From Sphingobacteriia bacterium (GTDB lineage Bacteria; Bacteroidota; Bacteroidia; Bacteroidales; UBA7960): a DNA stretch of 64,000 bases. Positions 34,367 through 44,169 of the stretch are shown here, piece after piece; positions within the stretch are counted from its first letter, which is position 1, and each line of letters opens with the position of its first letter. Below the pieces are notes generated by a model that was given only the letters and a program-made list of their open reading frames with translations, did no database searches and had not been told where the DNA came from. The translations under genes and the position numbers were made by a program. The stretch is from positions 62,001-126,000 of the forward strand of contig JAABRR010000001.1 of assembly GCA_011390785.1 (NCBI GenBank). Reading direction: 5' to 3'.

Positions 34367-37202
34367 CCGTATTTAGGGTAAAACAAAATGTAGCACCCGG
34401 TAGGCTTCCATCTGATTCTACCCAAATTTTTCCATTATGGGTTTCAACAATTCTTTTTACCAGCGAAAGGCCAAGTCCTGTGCCAGGACTGTTTGAATCG
34501 AGCTTATTGAATAAGCCAAATATCTTGTCATGATACTTTGGTAAAATACCGATACCATTATCCTGTACACAAAATACATCTGTTTCATCATCCTTTCGGG
34601 AATATACTTTAATTAAAGGGTTTTGGTGATCAACAGAAAATTTTACCGCATTCTCCAGCAGATTTTGATATAACTCCCTGATGCGGGCTTTACCGGCAGT
34701 TACAACTGGCATATCAGGCTGAATATATACTTCGCACTTTTTGTCTTTTAAAAGTCCAAAAATGAGTTCATGAGCATCTGAAGCAGGTTGAGTCATAGAA
34801 AAAGACTCATTCTGTTCCATTACTTTTCCAACCCTTGAAAGTTTCAGCAAATCTTCGAGTAACTGCTGCATCTTATCAGTAGCATTACCTATACGCATTA
34901 TATCTTCAGCAATCTGCTCCTGATTATGCTCTTCTATATCTTCTTTTAACAACCCCAAAAAGCCTTTTATTGTAACCAGTGGACTTCTCAGGTCATGTGA
35001 AACAGTGTAGGAAAAACGCTCCAATTCTGAATTGATCCGTCCTAATTCCTCAAGTTGCTTCTTAATAACTTTTTCAGCCTGTACCCTTTCAGTAATATCA
35101 AAATAGATTCCAACAATACCCATGGGGTTATTCTTCCTGTCGAGAAAAACAGATTTATGGAATACCGCGTCCATCTGTCTTCCATCCGCAAAAATAATTT
35201 GAGATTCATAGCTTTGCATACCTCCTGTGTGTAATAATTCTTTATCCTTATCATCAAAAACCTGAGCCTGTTCCAAAGCAAAGAAATCAAAAACAGTATT
35301 ACCAACAATTTCTTCTCGTGATAGATTAAGATATTCACAAAAAGCCCTGTTACAGCCTGTGAATCGACCGTCCACATCTTTGTAAAACAGGGGAAAGGGT
35401 ATATTATCCAGAATCAGACTTAAGAAGTAAGATTGGAATTCAACCTGCTGCCTGGCTTCCTTTTCACGTGTAATATCAATTATAAAACCTTCTATGTAGA
35501 GAAGTTCGCCAAAAGAGTTGGTAATTCCATGACCTTGTTCCCAAACCCATTTTTCTTGTTTTTTCCGGTCCATAATCCTGTATTGAATATCAAACCGATT
35601 TCTTTTGGAAAGAGAAGTCTTAACTGCAGTTCTAACTATTTCGCGATCATCAGGATGAATAATTTCTTCGTAGCTTATTACATTATTATGCATAAGTTCG
35701 GGAGGTTGATAACCAGTTAAGTTTTCAACACCAAAACTTACAAAGGTCATTGTCCAGTAGCGATCATTGCGGCACCGGTAAACCATACCGGGTAAATTGC
35801 TTACCAATGTAGTATTTATTCTTTCTGATTCCTGCAAAGCCATTTGCATTCTGTAATTTTCATCTATATCATTAAATGAAAAATAATATCGGGTTTGTCC
35901 GTTTTCAGTAAAACGCACAGCATTAAAGCTGGCTCTGAATTCAATACCCTTCCTGCGCAACATATTCACTTCGGCATAAAGAGGTATCCCATCCCTGAGT
36001 TTATTGATATAATTAAAAGCAGCGGGATCTATGTCTGTATTCAGGAATTCGGGTAGCGAAACCATCCCTAAATCATTAACCGAAAAATCAAGAATTTTAA
36101 GGGCTGCAGGATTTGCATCAAGGATTAACAGATCATCGTTACAGATAACAGCACCCTGGGGGCTATGTTTAAAAATGGTTTTAAATCTTCTGTCACCTTC
36201 TTTGGCAATTTTGAATGCTTTGATCTGATCAGTAATATCGCGGATTATTACCAATCTCAGATTAGTGCTATTGTTAATGGGCAGCGAATGTGCAGTAACT
36301 TCAACATCAAAGGTAGTACCATCTTTTTTTTGATGAATCCAGCCACTACTGCGATGAAAATCAGGTAATTTCTCTGCCATGTGCTCCATAAAAAGGGGAA
36401 TTTCTGACGCAGGACGCAAATCAATGATGCTTAGCGAAAGAAATTCCTTTTCCGTATAACCATAGAGAAAAAGAGCAGCTTTATTGGCTTCCATAATCCG
36501 CAAATCCTCGGTGTCATAAACCAGCATGGGATTGGGATTATTGGCAAACAAATATCCATATCTTTTCGAGCTTTCCTTATATTTCTCCCGGAGTAGTTTT
36601 TTATCCTGAATATCATCATAAAAACCCAGGAAGCCTTCAAATACTTCATCACCGTCATAATATGGCATACAGGTATTTATTACCCAATTATATTGGGAAT
36701 TATGTACCTTTAACCTATATTCAAGTTTAAATAAATCTCGCGAAATAAAACCTTGCGAAAATTTCTCAATACAATAAGACCTGTCATCAGGATGCACTGC
36801 ATCTAACCATACAAAAGGTTTTTCGGAAGAAACAGAAAACCCGGTAAATTCAAGCCATTTATCATTAAAAAAGACGCAGTTCCCCAATTTATCCGATTTC
36901 CATAGTGGCTGGTAATGCTGGGCCAAAAAGTTTTCCTGCATCATCTCCTGATTACGCAAATCCTTCTCTTTACGCTGCAGGTCGTACAACGTCCTTTTAA
37001 GTAGAAAATAAAAAATTAATCCACTACCAAATACATAAAACCACCCTTTAAAGGTCTGTACATTTGTTATTACTTCCGGGTCCTGAAACATAGCCATTAC
37101 AAGACGATCAGAAAACAAAATCCATAAACTACCAATCATCAGGTATAACAGAATAATTAGTATTGTAGGTTTATGAATTCTTTTGGATAACTTATCTGAC
37201 AT
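34350..37202 (-). CDS. Multi-PAS membrane sensor histidine kinase
   Basis: A 950-residue sensor kinase. Two membrane helices at about residues 12-35 and 50-67 enclose a very short periplasmic loop, so signals are probably sensed in the cytoplasm. Five PAS or PAC units follow between about 90 and 715 (for example LWKSDKLGNCVFFNDKWLEF and YGYLFANNPNPMLVYD). The HisKA domain has the phosphorylated His736 in FSYTVSHDLRSP, and the ATPase domain has QNLLENAVKF, DNGIGI and GTGLGLSLV. There is no receiver domain and no response regulator nearby, so it is an orphan kinase. It is divergent from the M20 dipeptidase. Confidence 0.92.
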   Translation of the reverse strand: MSDKLSKRIHKPTILIILLYLMIGSLWILFSDRLVMAMFQDPEVITNVQTFKGWFYVFGSGLIFYFLLKRTLYDLQRKEKDLRNQEMMQENFLAQHYQPLWKSDKLGNCVFFNDKWLEFTGFSVSSEKPFVWLDAVHPDDRSYCIEKFSQGFISRDLFKLEYRLKVHNSQYNWVINTCMPYYDGDEVFEGFLGFYDDIQDKKLLREKYKESSKRYGYLFANNPNPMLVYDTEDLRIMEANKAALFLYGYTEKEFLSLSIIDLRPASEIPLFMEHMAEKLPDFHRSSGWIHQKKDGTTFDVEVTAHSLPINNSTNLRLVIIRDITDQIKAFKIAKEGDRRFKTIFKHSPQGAVICNDDLLILDANPAALKILDFSVNDLGMVSLPEFLNTDIDPAAFNYINKLRDGIPLYAEVNMLRRKGIEFRASFNAVRFTENGQTRYYFSFNDIDENYRMQMALQESERINTTLVSNLPGMVYRCRNDRYWTMTFVSFGVENLTGYQPPELMHNNVISYEEIIHPDDREIVRTAVKTSLSKRNRFDIQYRIMDRKKQEKWVWEQGHGITNSFGELLYIEGFIIDITREKEARQQVEFQSYFLSLILDNIPFPLFYKDVDGRFTGCNRAFCEYLNLSREEIVGNTVFDFFALEQAQVFDDKDKELLHTGGMQSYESQIIFADGRQMDAVFHKSVFLDRKNNPMGIVGIYFDITERVQAEKVIKKQLEELGRINSELERFSYTVSHDLRSPLVTIKGFLGLLKEDIEEHNQEQIAEDIMRIGNATDKMQQLLEDLLKLSRVGKVMEQNESFSMTQPASDAHELIFGLLKDKKCEVYIQPDMPVVTAGKARIRELYQNLLENAVKFSVDHQNPLIKVYSRKDDETDVFCVQDNGIGILPKYHDKIFGLFNKLDSNSPGTGLGLSLVKRIVETHNGKIWVESDGSLPGATFCFTLNTEKAPI

Positions 37203-37335
37203 TTTCTTCCTCCTGATGGTTAAGTGTAGGCAAACAACTTCCGGATGTATTAGTCAATCTTTAACAGGATAGAATTCAACAATGATATGCTCTAAAAATT
37301 AGGATTCCTTAAGCAATTATGTGTGAAAATTTATG

Positions 37336-37343
37336 TAGGTTTG
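37336..37343 (+). promoter_or_regulatory. Candidate -7 element (TAGGTTTG) upstream of the M20 dipeptidase
   Basis: TAGGTTTG in the string TGTAGGTTTGC, the same 11 bases as in front of tex and the small lipoprotein. The leader would be about 110 nt. No clear -33 element. Confidence 0.4.
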
Positions 37344-37460
37344 CTGCAATTACCCATGTAAACATAACAATTTTTTCCTTATAATTACAGTTCTTGAAAA
37401 GAAAAGTTAAGCTTTTTCATTCTAAAACTCCAACGTTAAATTTTAATATTTTTATAATTT

Positions 37461-38831
37461 ATGAATGATTTAAAGAAATACATTGACCAAAATCAGGATC
37501 GATTCGTTAAAGAATTATTTGATCTTATCAGAATTCCATCGGTTAGCGCCAAAGATGAACACAAACCCGACATGCTAAAAGCAGCAAACTGGCTGAAAGA
37601 AAAGCTTCTTAAAGAAGGCGTAGATAAAGCAGAAGTAATTGAAACAGAAGGCCATCCGGTGGTTTACGGAGAAAAAATGCTGAATGAAGCCTATCCCACC
37701 GTTCTGGTTTACGGGCATTATGATGTGCAACCTGCTGAACCTCTGGATTTATGGAACAGCCCGCCCTTTGAACCGGAAATTCGTGATGGCAGAATCTATG
37801 CCCGCGGTGCCAACGACGACAAAGGACAAATGTTTATGCATATTAAGGCCTTTGAATATTTGCTCGCTACCAATCAACTGACCTGCAATGTTAAGTTTAT
37901 GATTGAAGGGGAAGAAGAAATTGGATCTCCCAGCCTTGGAAAATTCTGCGAAGACAACAAAGAAATGCTCAAAGCTGATGTTATCCTGGTATCAGACACA
38001 TCAATGATTGCCCCGGATACACCTTCTATTACTACAGGCTTGCGCGGACTTGCCTACATGGAAGTGGAAGTAACCGGCCCAAGTCATGATCTGCACTCTG
38101 GCCTGTATGGCGGTGCCGTTGATAACCCCGTAAACGTTCTCTGCGAAATGATTGCCCAATTGCGCGATGAAAACAACCACATTACGATTCCTGGGTTTTA
38201 TGACGATGTGCTGGAGCTCAGCCAGGAAGAAAGAGCAGAAATGGCCAGGGCACCCTTCGATCTTAACGAATTCAAAAAGGGAATTAAAATCAAAAAAGAA
38301 GGCGGAGAAAAAGGCTACTCATCATCAGAAAGAACCGGCATCAGGCCCAGCCTTGACGTAAACGGAATCTGGGGTGGATACACCGATAAGGGTGCCAAAA
38401 CCATACTACCATCAAAAGCCTATGCCAAAATAAGTATGCGACTGGTACCTCACCAGGAATCAAAAAAGATTGAAAAACTCTTTAAGGAGTATTTTGAATC
38501 TATTGCTCCCGAAACTGTTTCGGTTAAGGTAGAATTTTTGCACGGTGGCGAAGGCTACGTTGCCCCTACCGACACCATCGCCTACCAGGCTGCCAGCAAA
38601 GCTTTTGAAGCAACATACGGCATTAAGCCCATACCGGTAAGAAGTGGTGGTTCGATACCTATCATTTCTCTTTTCGAAAAGATTCTGGGCATCAAATCCA
38701 TCCTTATGGGATTTGGACTCGATTCAGATGCCATACACTCCCCCAACGAAAACTACTCTCTTGAGCAATTCAGAAAGGGAATCGAAACGATACCGCATTT
38801 CTATAAATATTTTGCGGAAATGAGTAAATAA
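37461..38831 (+). CDS. M20 family dipeptidase
   Basis: A 456-residue cytoplasmic metallopeptidase of family M20 (CNDP/PepV-like dipeptidases). Metal ligands and catalytic residues are in VYGHYDVQPAEP (about residues 89-100), GANDDKGQMF (about 117-126), EGEEEIGSPSL (about 149-159) and VLVSDTSM. The dimerisation domain is inserted between about 195 and 350, with GPSHDLHSGLYGGAVDNP, and the last His is in DAIHSPNENY. It would cleave dipeptides taken up from protein breakdown. It has its own promoter-like element and a strong terminator. Confidence 0.93.
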   Translation: MNDLKKYIDQNQDRFVKELFDLIRIPSVSAKDEHKPDMLKAANWLKEKLLKEGVDKAEVIETEGHPVVYGEKMLNEAYPTVLVYGHYDVQPAEPLDLWNSPPFEPEIRDGRIYARGANDDKGQMFMHIKAFEYLLATNQLTCNVKFMIEGEEEIGSPSLGKFCEDNKEMLKADVILVSDTSMIAPDTPSITTGLRGLAYMEVEVTGPSHDLHSGLYGGAVDNPVNVLCEMIAQLRDENNHITIPGFYDDVLELSQEERAEMARAPFDLNEFKKGIKIKKEGGEKGYSSSERTGIRPSLDVNGIWGGYTDKGAKTILPSKAYAKISMRLVPHQESKKIEKLFKEYFESIAPETVSVKVEFLHGGEGYVAPTDTIAYQAASKAFEATYGIKPIPVRSGGSIPIISLFEKILGIKSILMGFGLDSDAIHSPNENYSLEQFRKGIETIPHFYKYFAEMSK

Positions 38832-38853
38832 ATAATATTAGATCTTAAAATGA

Positions 38854-38884
38854 AAGCAGGCTATAAAAAATGGCCTGCTTTTTT
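38854..38884 (+). terminator. Rho-independent terminator of the M20 gene
   Basis: AAAGCAGGC and GCCTGCTTT pair (9-bp stem with T run) 23 bp after the stop. Confidence 0.8.
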
Positions 38885-39477
38885 ATTTGATATTTCCTAA
38901 GGCAGTTTCAAATTCCTTATGAAGCCTTTACCGATGCATCGAGGTTCGAAAGTATTATTCTTCCCATCCAAACCAATCATCCATTTCGCGGCGGTCTCTC
39001 TTGGTGGGGCGGCCTTTTCTTTTGGCCAGTGGGTTCTCTCTGATCAGTTCCAGCTTGTGGTATTCTTCTGCCGGGGTTAGGTCTTGCATATAATCGGGCA
39101 CGAGTTTGGCCCCTACCCTTTTTTCGAGCAATTGGATCGCCTTTACGTCAAAGACAATTGAGATTCAAGCTTATTTTCTCTATTAGTTTTTGTTTTAAGC
39201 ATAAACAATTTTAAAAAGCAAAACACTTATTCCCCACTTGTAAACCAAAATAATTGATAAATTATCATCTTAAATTTTTGGCAATTAAATGTTTTTTGAT
39301 GATTTTTACCATCTATTAAACCATATTGCGATCCATTTATAAAATCTTCAAGCCAAATCAGGAAAATATAACAAAAGAAAACAAAAGGGAATTCATCAAA
39401 CAGGCAATTACTCCAACAACTTCTTATCAGGTAATTCTCGTTCGTAATAGTTCCCGGAAAAATAAAACAACAAAACT
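38885..39477. other. Intergenic region carrying a gene fragment
   Basis: 593 bp without an intact gene. Bases 38955-39163 are the 3' remnant of an S4-domain gene (listed separately). The remaining 39164-39477 is very AT-rich, shows no coding frame, and presumably holds the promoter of the mini T9SS gene, though no clear TAnnTTTG was found. Confidence 0.6.
38955..39163 (-). pseudogene. 3' fragment of an S4-domain (Hsp15-like) gene
   Basis: The minus strand reads the last 68 or so codons of an S4-domain gene: IQLLEKRVGAKLVPDYMQDL through REMDDWFGWEE and a stop. It matches the C-terminus of the intact gene at 42372-42746. Over 38964-39137 I count 7 differences in 174 bases, mostly synonymous; upstream of that the match drops abruptly, only ISI can be matched, and a TGA precedes. 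There is no S4 RNA-binding half and no start codon, so it cannot make the protein. Its orientation equals that of the intact copy, so the two form direct repeats. Confidence 0.9.
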
Positions 39478-39945
39478 ATGAGAAAATCATCCTTGGTTAC
39501 TGCGTTCTTAATCATAGGTATATGTGTCTATGGCCAAACTGACAATAATTCCAACAATACCCTGAAGCAAGATCAGGAAAACAGCCCGATTCTTAAAAAA
39601 ACCGGCAATATTAAGTACATCGACATCAGCATCCAGCAACCCGGTGTGGAAGAATGTTTGGTTATGAGTGTTCCCCAACAGAAGATTAATGCCGATTGGA
39701 TAGATATCTACCCCAATCCTACACCAGGGCATTTTACCCTTGAATTGAATCTTCACAAAACTGGTTCAAACCTAACCATTCAAATATATGACCTGGCAGG
39801 AAAACTGGTATCTAAAAGCATAGAAGTATCTGATGGCAAACACTTCCGCAAAGATATGGATGTAAGTCACCTGCACAAAGGGGTTTATTTTCTCCATGTT
39901 ACAAGCAAGGAAGGAAGAGGCGTTAAACAAATCATAATCAACTAA
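39478..39945 (+). CDS. Mini T9SS type A cargo protein
   Basis: A 155-residue exported protein. A signal peptide (about residues 1-20, ending VYGQ) is followed by about 55 polar residues and then a type A T9SS C-terminal sorting domain (about 78-155, with IDIYPNPTPGHFTLEL and GKHFRKDMDVSHLHKGVYFLHV). The cargo part is almost absent, which is odd for this family; the sorting domain is nearly the whole protein. It lies 17 bp before the double-FISUMP gene and is probably cotranscribed with it. Both lie between the S4 gene and its fragment. Confidence 0.8.
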   Translation: MRKSSLVTAFLIIGICVYGQTDNNSNNTLKQDQENSPILKKTGNIKYIDISIQQPGVEECLVMSVPQQKINADWIDIYPNPTPGHFTLELNLHKTGSNLTIQIYDLAGKLVSKSIEVSDGKHFRKDMDVSHLHKGVYFLHVTSKEGRGVKQIIIN

Positions 39946-39962
39946 AAGAAGGGGGATACACA

Positions 39963-42338
39963 ATGAAAAACACATTCAAGATAATTACAATCATTGTAGT
40001 ATTGCTGGCGTTGGTTCAGAGTGCTTTTACGCAAAAAGAATTTCATTTTGAACCTTTTACTACAGTAAATATAAACGACTCGGTGGTGATTCGCCTGAAT
40101 GATTACCAGGGAGATATCCAGTGGCAAAAATCTTCTGATCTTGAGACCTGGGAAAACATTGCACAAGCCACAGTGGATACTTTGCTATTTGTTGCTAACA
40201 CAAGTACCTACTTTCGGGCAGAGGTAATTGTGAGAGAATGTGATCCGTTTTATTCAGATACTACCAAAGTGGGAGTCTTTGACCTTACTACTTCAGCTGT
40301 AACAGAAATTACAACGATTTCTGCATTATCTGGTGGTACTGTGATTTCAGATGGAGGCGCACCAATAACCGCTCGTGGGGTTGTATGGAGTACATCCCCC
40401 TATCCCACAATCGACAATAACGATGGCTATACTGTTGATGGTCAAGATTTAGGCGAGTTTATCAGCAACATTACTGACCTTGCACCCGAAACATCTTATT
40501 ATGTTCGGTCTTATGCTACCAACATTGCAGGCACAGGTTATGGTGAGTCTAAACTATTTACTACATTAAATGATATCCCTGAATCATACACTCTTACCTT
40601 ACAGGTAGCCCCCGAGGGCACCGGCCTGGTTTCTGGTTCAGGAGAATTCGCAGAAGGTGCCGCAGTTACCATAACTGCTACATCTAACCAAAACTACCAA
40701 TTTGTAAACTGGACCGGCGATACCGAACACATTGCTGATGCAAACGCTGCAATCACTACCCTAACCATGCCAGCACAAAATATAACGCTTGCAGCTAATT
40801 TTGAAGAAGAAAATGAAGGATGTGATGACACTGAAATAGTAGAAGCTCTCAATCCCGCCACCGGCAAAATCTGGATGGACCGCAACCTGGGTGCCTGCCG
40901 TGCCGCTACCAGCAGCACCGATTCAGAAGCTTTTGGCCACCTATATCAATGGGGAAGGGCTGCCGACGGGCACCAAAGAAGGACTTCAGACACAACATCA
41001 ACCTTAAGCAACTCTAACACCCCCGGACATAATAAATTTATTGTTACTGGCCTCATTCCACCTAATGATTGGCGCACTCCCCAAAACCATAATCTTTGGC
41101 AGGGAGTATTAGGTATAAATAATCCATGCCCGTCAGGGTATCGTTTACCCACAGATGCAGAGTTAAATGCCGAGCGCCAAAGCTGGAGCAGCAATGACGC
41201 TGCCGGAGCCTTCAATTCCCCCATTAAATTACCTATGGCAGGTCTCCGAAGCCTCAATAATGGTAAAATTTCAAGTGCAGGCTCTCTAGGCATCTATTGG
41301 TCCAGTACTGTTTCGGGTTCTGACTCGGGGCGCCTGGATTTCAACAGTAACACTGCTGGAGTAAGTAGCCGCCCCCGGGCTAGTGGACTTTCTGTCCGTT
41401 GCCTTAAGGCTGAAAATCAACAACCTGATACTTATACTCTTTCGCTGGAAATTACACCTGAAGGTAGTGGCCAGGTTTCAGGCGAAGGAGATTACGCAGA
41501 AGGTTTAACTGTTTTCATTTCGGCTATACCTAATCTAAACTACCGATTTGTAAACTGGACTGGTGATACCGGTCACATTGCTGATGCAAACGCTTCAAGC
41601 ACTAACTTAACTATGCCGGCAGAAAACATTAACCTTACAGCCAATTTTGAAGAAGACGAAAATGGTAATCCAAACATTATATACGGTGAAGGCGTAACAG
41701 ATATTGACGGCAATTTCTATCCCAGCGTTATTATAGGAAACCAGGAGTGGATGGCCAGGAATCTGAATGTTACACACGACGCCAATGGCAATGCTATATC
41801 ACGCTATTGTTATGACAATAATGAAACATATTGCGACCTTTATGGTGGGCTTTATACCTGGCAATCTGTTATGAATGGCGAAGGAAGCAGTAACACCATT
41901 CCAAGCAATGTACAGGGTATTTGCCCTACAGGTTGGCATCTACCCAGCAATTCAGAATGGAATGTGTTAGTTAATAATGTAGTTGAACAGGGATATCCCA
42001 ATGCATCAGATAATCCCAATGGTGCTGGCTCCGCATTAAAATCCTGCCGACAGGTACTCTCTCCTTTGGGCGGGGATTGTGCCACATCAGAGCACCCTTA
42101 TTGGATCTGGGCAAATAACTTTGGTACAGATGAATTTGGATTTTCAGCCCTTCCAGGGGGCTATCGGTATCCCAATGGAGCGTATTACTCTCTTGGCTAT
42201 GAAGGCAATTGGTGGTCATCTTCCATTGATTTCTCAAATTGGGTCTGGTTCCGAAAAATATACAACATTTACGGAAATGTTGATCAAAGCAGTTACACTG
42301 ATGATTATGGGTTTTCCGTCCGATGTGTCAGGGATTAG
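39963..42338 (+). CDS. Surface protein with two FISUMP domains and two InlB-like repeats
   Basis: A 791-residue exported protein. Signal peptide about 1-22; a short Ig-like region; a fibronectin-like module (about 110-203, with GVVWSTSPYPTIDNN); an InlB-type bacterial repeat (about 208-284, with NYQFVNWTGDTEHIADANA); FISUMP domain 1 (about 286-480, with WMDRNLGA, GYRLPTDAELNAE, WSSTVSG, SVRCLK); a second InlB-type repeat (about 490-567) very like the first; FISUMP domain 2 (about 573-791, with GNQEWMARNLNVT, CPTGWHLPSNSEWNVL, GYEGNWWSSSID, SVRCVRD). The FISUMP family has no known function. There is no sorting domain at the C-terminus; the neighbour upstream has one. Confidence 0.85.
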   Translation: MKNTFKIITIIVVLLALVQSAFTQKEFHFEPFTTVNINDSVVIRLNDYQGDIQWQKSSDLETWENIAQATVDTLLFVANTSTYFRAEVIVRECDPFYSDTTKVGVFDLTTSAVTEITTISALSGGTVISDGGAPITARGVVWSTSPYPTIDNNDGYTVDGQDLGEFISNITDLAPETSYYVRSYATNIAGTGYGESKLFTTLNDIPESYTLTLQVAPEGTGLVSGSGEFAEGAAVTITATSNQNYQFVNWTGDTEHIADANAAITTLTMPAQNITLAANFEEENEGCDDTEIVEALNPATGKIWMDRNLGACRAATSSTDSEAFGHLYQWGRAADGHQRRTSDTTSTLSNSNTPGHNKFIVTGLIPPNDWRTPQNHNLWQGVLGINNPCPSGYRLPTDAELNAERQSWSSNDAAGAFNSPIKLPMAGLRSLNNGKISSAGSLGIYWSSTVSGSDSGRLDFNSNTAGVSSRPRASGLSVRCLKAENQQPDTYTLSLEITPEGSGQVSGEGDYAEGLTVFISAIPNLNYRFVNWTGDTGHIADANASSTNLTMPAENINLTANFEEDENGNPNIIYGEGVTDIDGNFYPSVIIGNQEWMARNLNVTHDANGNAISRYCYDNNETYCDLYGGLYTWQSVMNGEGSSNTIPSNVQGICPTGWHLPSNSEWNVLVNNVVEQGYPNASDNPNGAGSALKSCRQVLSPLGGDCATSEHPYWIWANNFGTDEFGFSALPGGYRYPNGAYYSLGYEGNWWSSSIDFSNWVWFRKIYNIYGNVDQSSYTDDYGFSVRCVRD

Positions 42339-42371
42339 TAGATTTGATTTGCTCTGAAAATTAATAACAAG

Positions 42372-42746
42372 TCAATCCTCCCACCCAAACCACTCGTCCA
42401 TTTCGCGGCGGTCTCTTTTGGTGGGGCGCCCTTTTCTTTTGGCCAGGGGGTTCTCTCTGATCAGTTCCAGCTTGTGGTATTCTTCTGCCGGGGTGAGGTC
42501 TTGCATATAATCGGGCACGAGTTTGGCCCCTACCCTTTTTTCGAGCAATTGGATAACCTTAACCGTTTTGGTAATGGGCCCGAGATGGATTGAGATCACC
42601 TGGTCTGTTTTCAGCTCTCGTGAAGGTTTAACGGTATCATCATTGATCTTGACCTTCCCGGCCCGGCAGGCATCTGTAGCCTGGCTGCGGGTTTTAAACA
42701 ACCGAACAGCCCAAAGCCACTTGTCTATTCTTACTGATTTTTCCAT
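42372..42746 (-). CDS. S4-domain RNA-binding protein, Hsp15/RqcP-like
   Basis: A 124-residue cytoplasmic protein with an S4 domain (about residues 4-60, VRIDKWLWAVRLFKTRSQAT and GKVKINDDTVKPS) and a basic tail (LAKRKGRPTKRDRREMDEWF), the arrangement of Hsp15. Hsp15 and RqcP bind free 50S subunits carrying nascent chains and help recover stalled ribosomes. It starts 89 bp downstream of der on the same strand. Its 3' half is duplicated at 38955-39163, and its stop is only 33 bp from the end of the convergent FISUMP gene. Confidence 0.88.
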   Translation of the reverse strand: MEKSVRIDKWLWAVRLFKTRSQATDACRAGKVKINDDTVKPSRELKTDQVISIHLGPITKTVKVIQLLEKRVGAKLVPDYMQDLTPAEEYHKLELIRENPLAKRKGRPTKRDRREMDEWFGWED

Positions 42747-42835
42747 AGTCTAAAATGGAATTTAAATACTCCTCCTGCAAGATTTGCTCTTTATCAATCC
42801 TGTTATGCTTCCTGGCAACCCTTTAACCGGAAACC

Positions 42836-44155
42836 TTACTTCTGCCTGAAGAAAACACGGATAGGGACCCCGGTAAAATTCCAGTTTTTACGGATCTGGT
42901 TTTCCAAAAATCGCATATACGATTCACGAACATATTGCGGAAGGTTACAGAAAAAGGCAAAAGTAGGATAATGGGTTGGCAATTGCGTTATGTACTTAAT
43001 TTTTACATACTTATCTTTTACCGACGGGGGTGGATTGTTTTCGATAATAGGCAACAGTATCTCGTTTAGTTTACTGGTAGCAATTTTCTGCGTCCGGTTT
43101 TGATAAACTTCTACAGCCGTTTCCAGGGCTTTTAAGATCCGTTGCTTTTTGGTTACCGAAGTAAAAATAATAGGCACATCGGTAAAAGGGGCGATCTTCT
43201 GAAGTATCTTTTCACGAAATGCTTCTACTGTTTTGTGGTCTTTCTCAATAACGTCCCATTTGTTTACCAAAATAACCACCCCTTTGTTGTTCCGGGTAGC
43301 CAGGCTGAAGATATTCACATCCTGCCCTTCAAGGCCTTCATTGGCATCAACAAGCACCAGGCAAACATCTGCACTTTCAATGGCCCTGATGGAGCGCATT
43401 ACAGAATAAAACTCAATATTTTCGTGTACCTTCCCTTTTTTTCTGAGGCCGGCCGTATCCACCAGGAAAAAATCGAATCCAAAACTTTTATAGCGGGTAT
43501 AAATGGTATCTCGGGTGGTGCCTGCAATAGGGGTAACAATATTTCGTTCCTGCCCTATCAGTGCATTTATCAATGAAGATTTACCCACATTGGGCCTCCC
43601 AATGATGGCAAATTTGGGAATATCTTCCACATCTTCCATCGGGATTTTTTCGAGAGCAGCCACCACTTCATCCAGCAGATCGCCGGTACCACTGCCATTG
43701 ATAGAAGAAACGCCAAATACATCACCCAGGCCCAGAGCATAGAAATCAGATATGCCGGCAAGCCGGGCATTGTTATCGGCCTTGTTGGCCACAATAAAAA
43801 CCTTCTTTCCTGATCGGCGCAGCATTTCGGCCACATCTTCATCAAGAGGGGTAACACCTTCCATAATATCTACAAGGAACAGTATTATTGAGGCTTCTTC
43901 TACAGCAAGCTGCACCTGTTTGCGGATCTCTTCTTCAAAGGTATCGTCAGAGCCATAAACATAGCCACCTGTATCAATAACCGAAAACTCCAGGCCGTTC
44001 CAGTCACTCTTTCCATAATGTCTGTCGCGCGTAACTCCCGCCGAAGGATCTACTATAGCCATACGTGTTTGGGTGAGGCGATTAAAGAAAGTTGATTTAC
44101 CTACATTAGGCCTTCCAACCAAAGCTACTATGTTTGACATATCGTTGATTTTCAA
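42836..44155 (-). CDS. der: Ribosome assembly GTPase Der (EngA)
   Basis: Der is an essential cytoplasmic GTPase for 50S subunit assembly, unique in having two GTPase domains in tandem. Both are visible in 439 residues: G1 motifs GRPNVGKS at about 14-21 and 186-193, with DTGG/DTAG and NKAD/NKWD motifs in each. The C-terminal KH-like domain (about 355-439) ends in [18 protein letters not shown] minus-strand -7 element lies 15 bp upstream, and the S4 gene follows. Confidence 0.97.
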   Translation of the reverse strand: MKINDMSNIVALVGRPNVGKSTFFNRLTQTRMAIVDPSAGVTRDRHYGKSDWNGLEFSVIDTGGYVYGSDDTFEEEIRKQVQLAVEEASIILFLVDIMEGVTPLDEDVAEMLRRSGKKVFIVANKADNNARLAGISDFYALGLGDVFGVSSINGSGTGDLLDEVVAALEKIPMEDVEDIPKFAIIGRPNVGKSSLINALIGQERNIVTPIAGTTRDTIYTRYKSFGFDFFLVDTAGLRKKGKVHENIEFYSVMRSIRAIESADVCLVLVDANEGLEGQDVNIFSLATRNNKGVVILVNKWDVIEKDHKTVEAFREKILQKIAPFTDVPIIFTSVTKKQRILKALETAVEVYQNRTQKIATSKLNEILLPIIENNPPPSVKDKYVKIKYITQLPTHYPTFAFFCNLPQYVRESYMRFLENQIRKNWNFTGVPIRVFFRQK

Positions 44156-44169
44156 ATTAAAAAAGTGTG

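Noticed and set aside
38955..39163. A functional second S4 gene
   Set aside because: The S4 RNA-binding half and start are missing and an in-frame TGA precedes the match.
39963..42338. A diversity-generating retroelement target, because FISUMP domains have been compared with lectin-like folds
   Set aside because: No reverse transcriptase, no template repeat and no adenine-biased variable repeat was seen near the gene.
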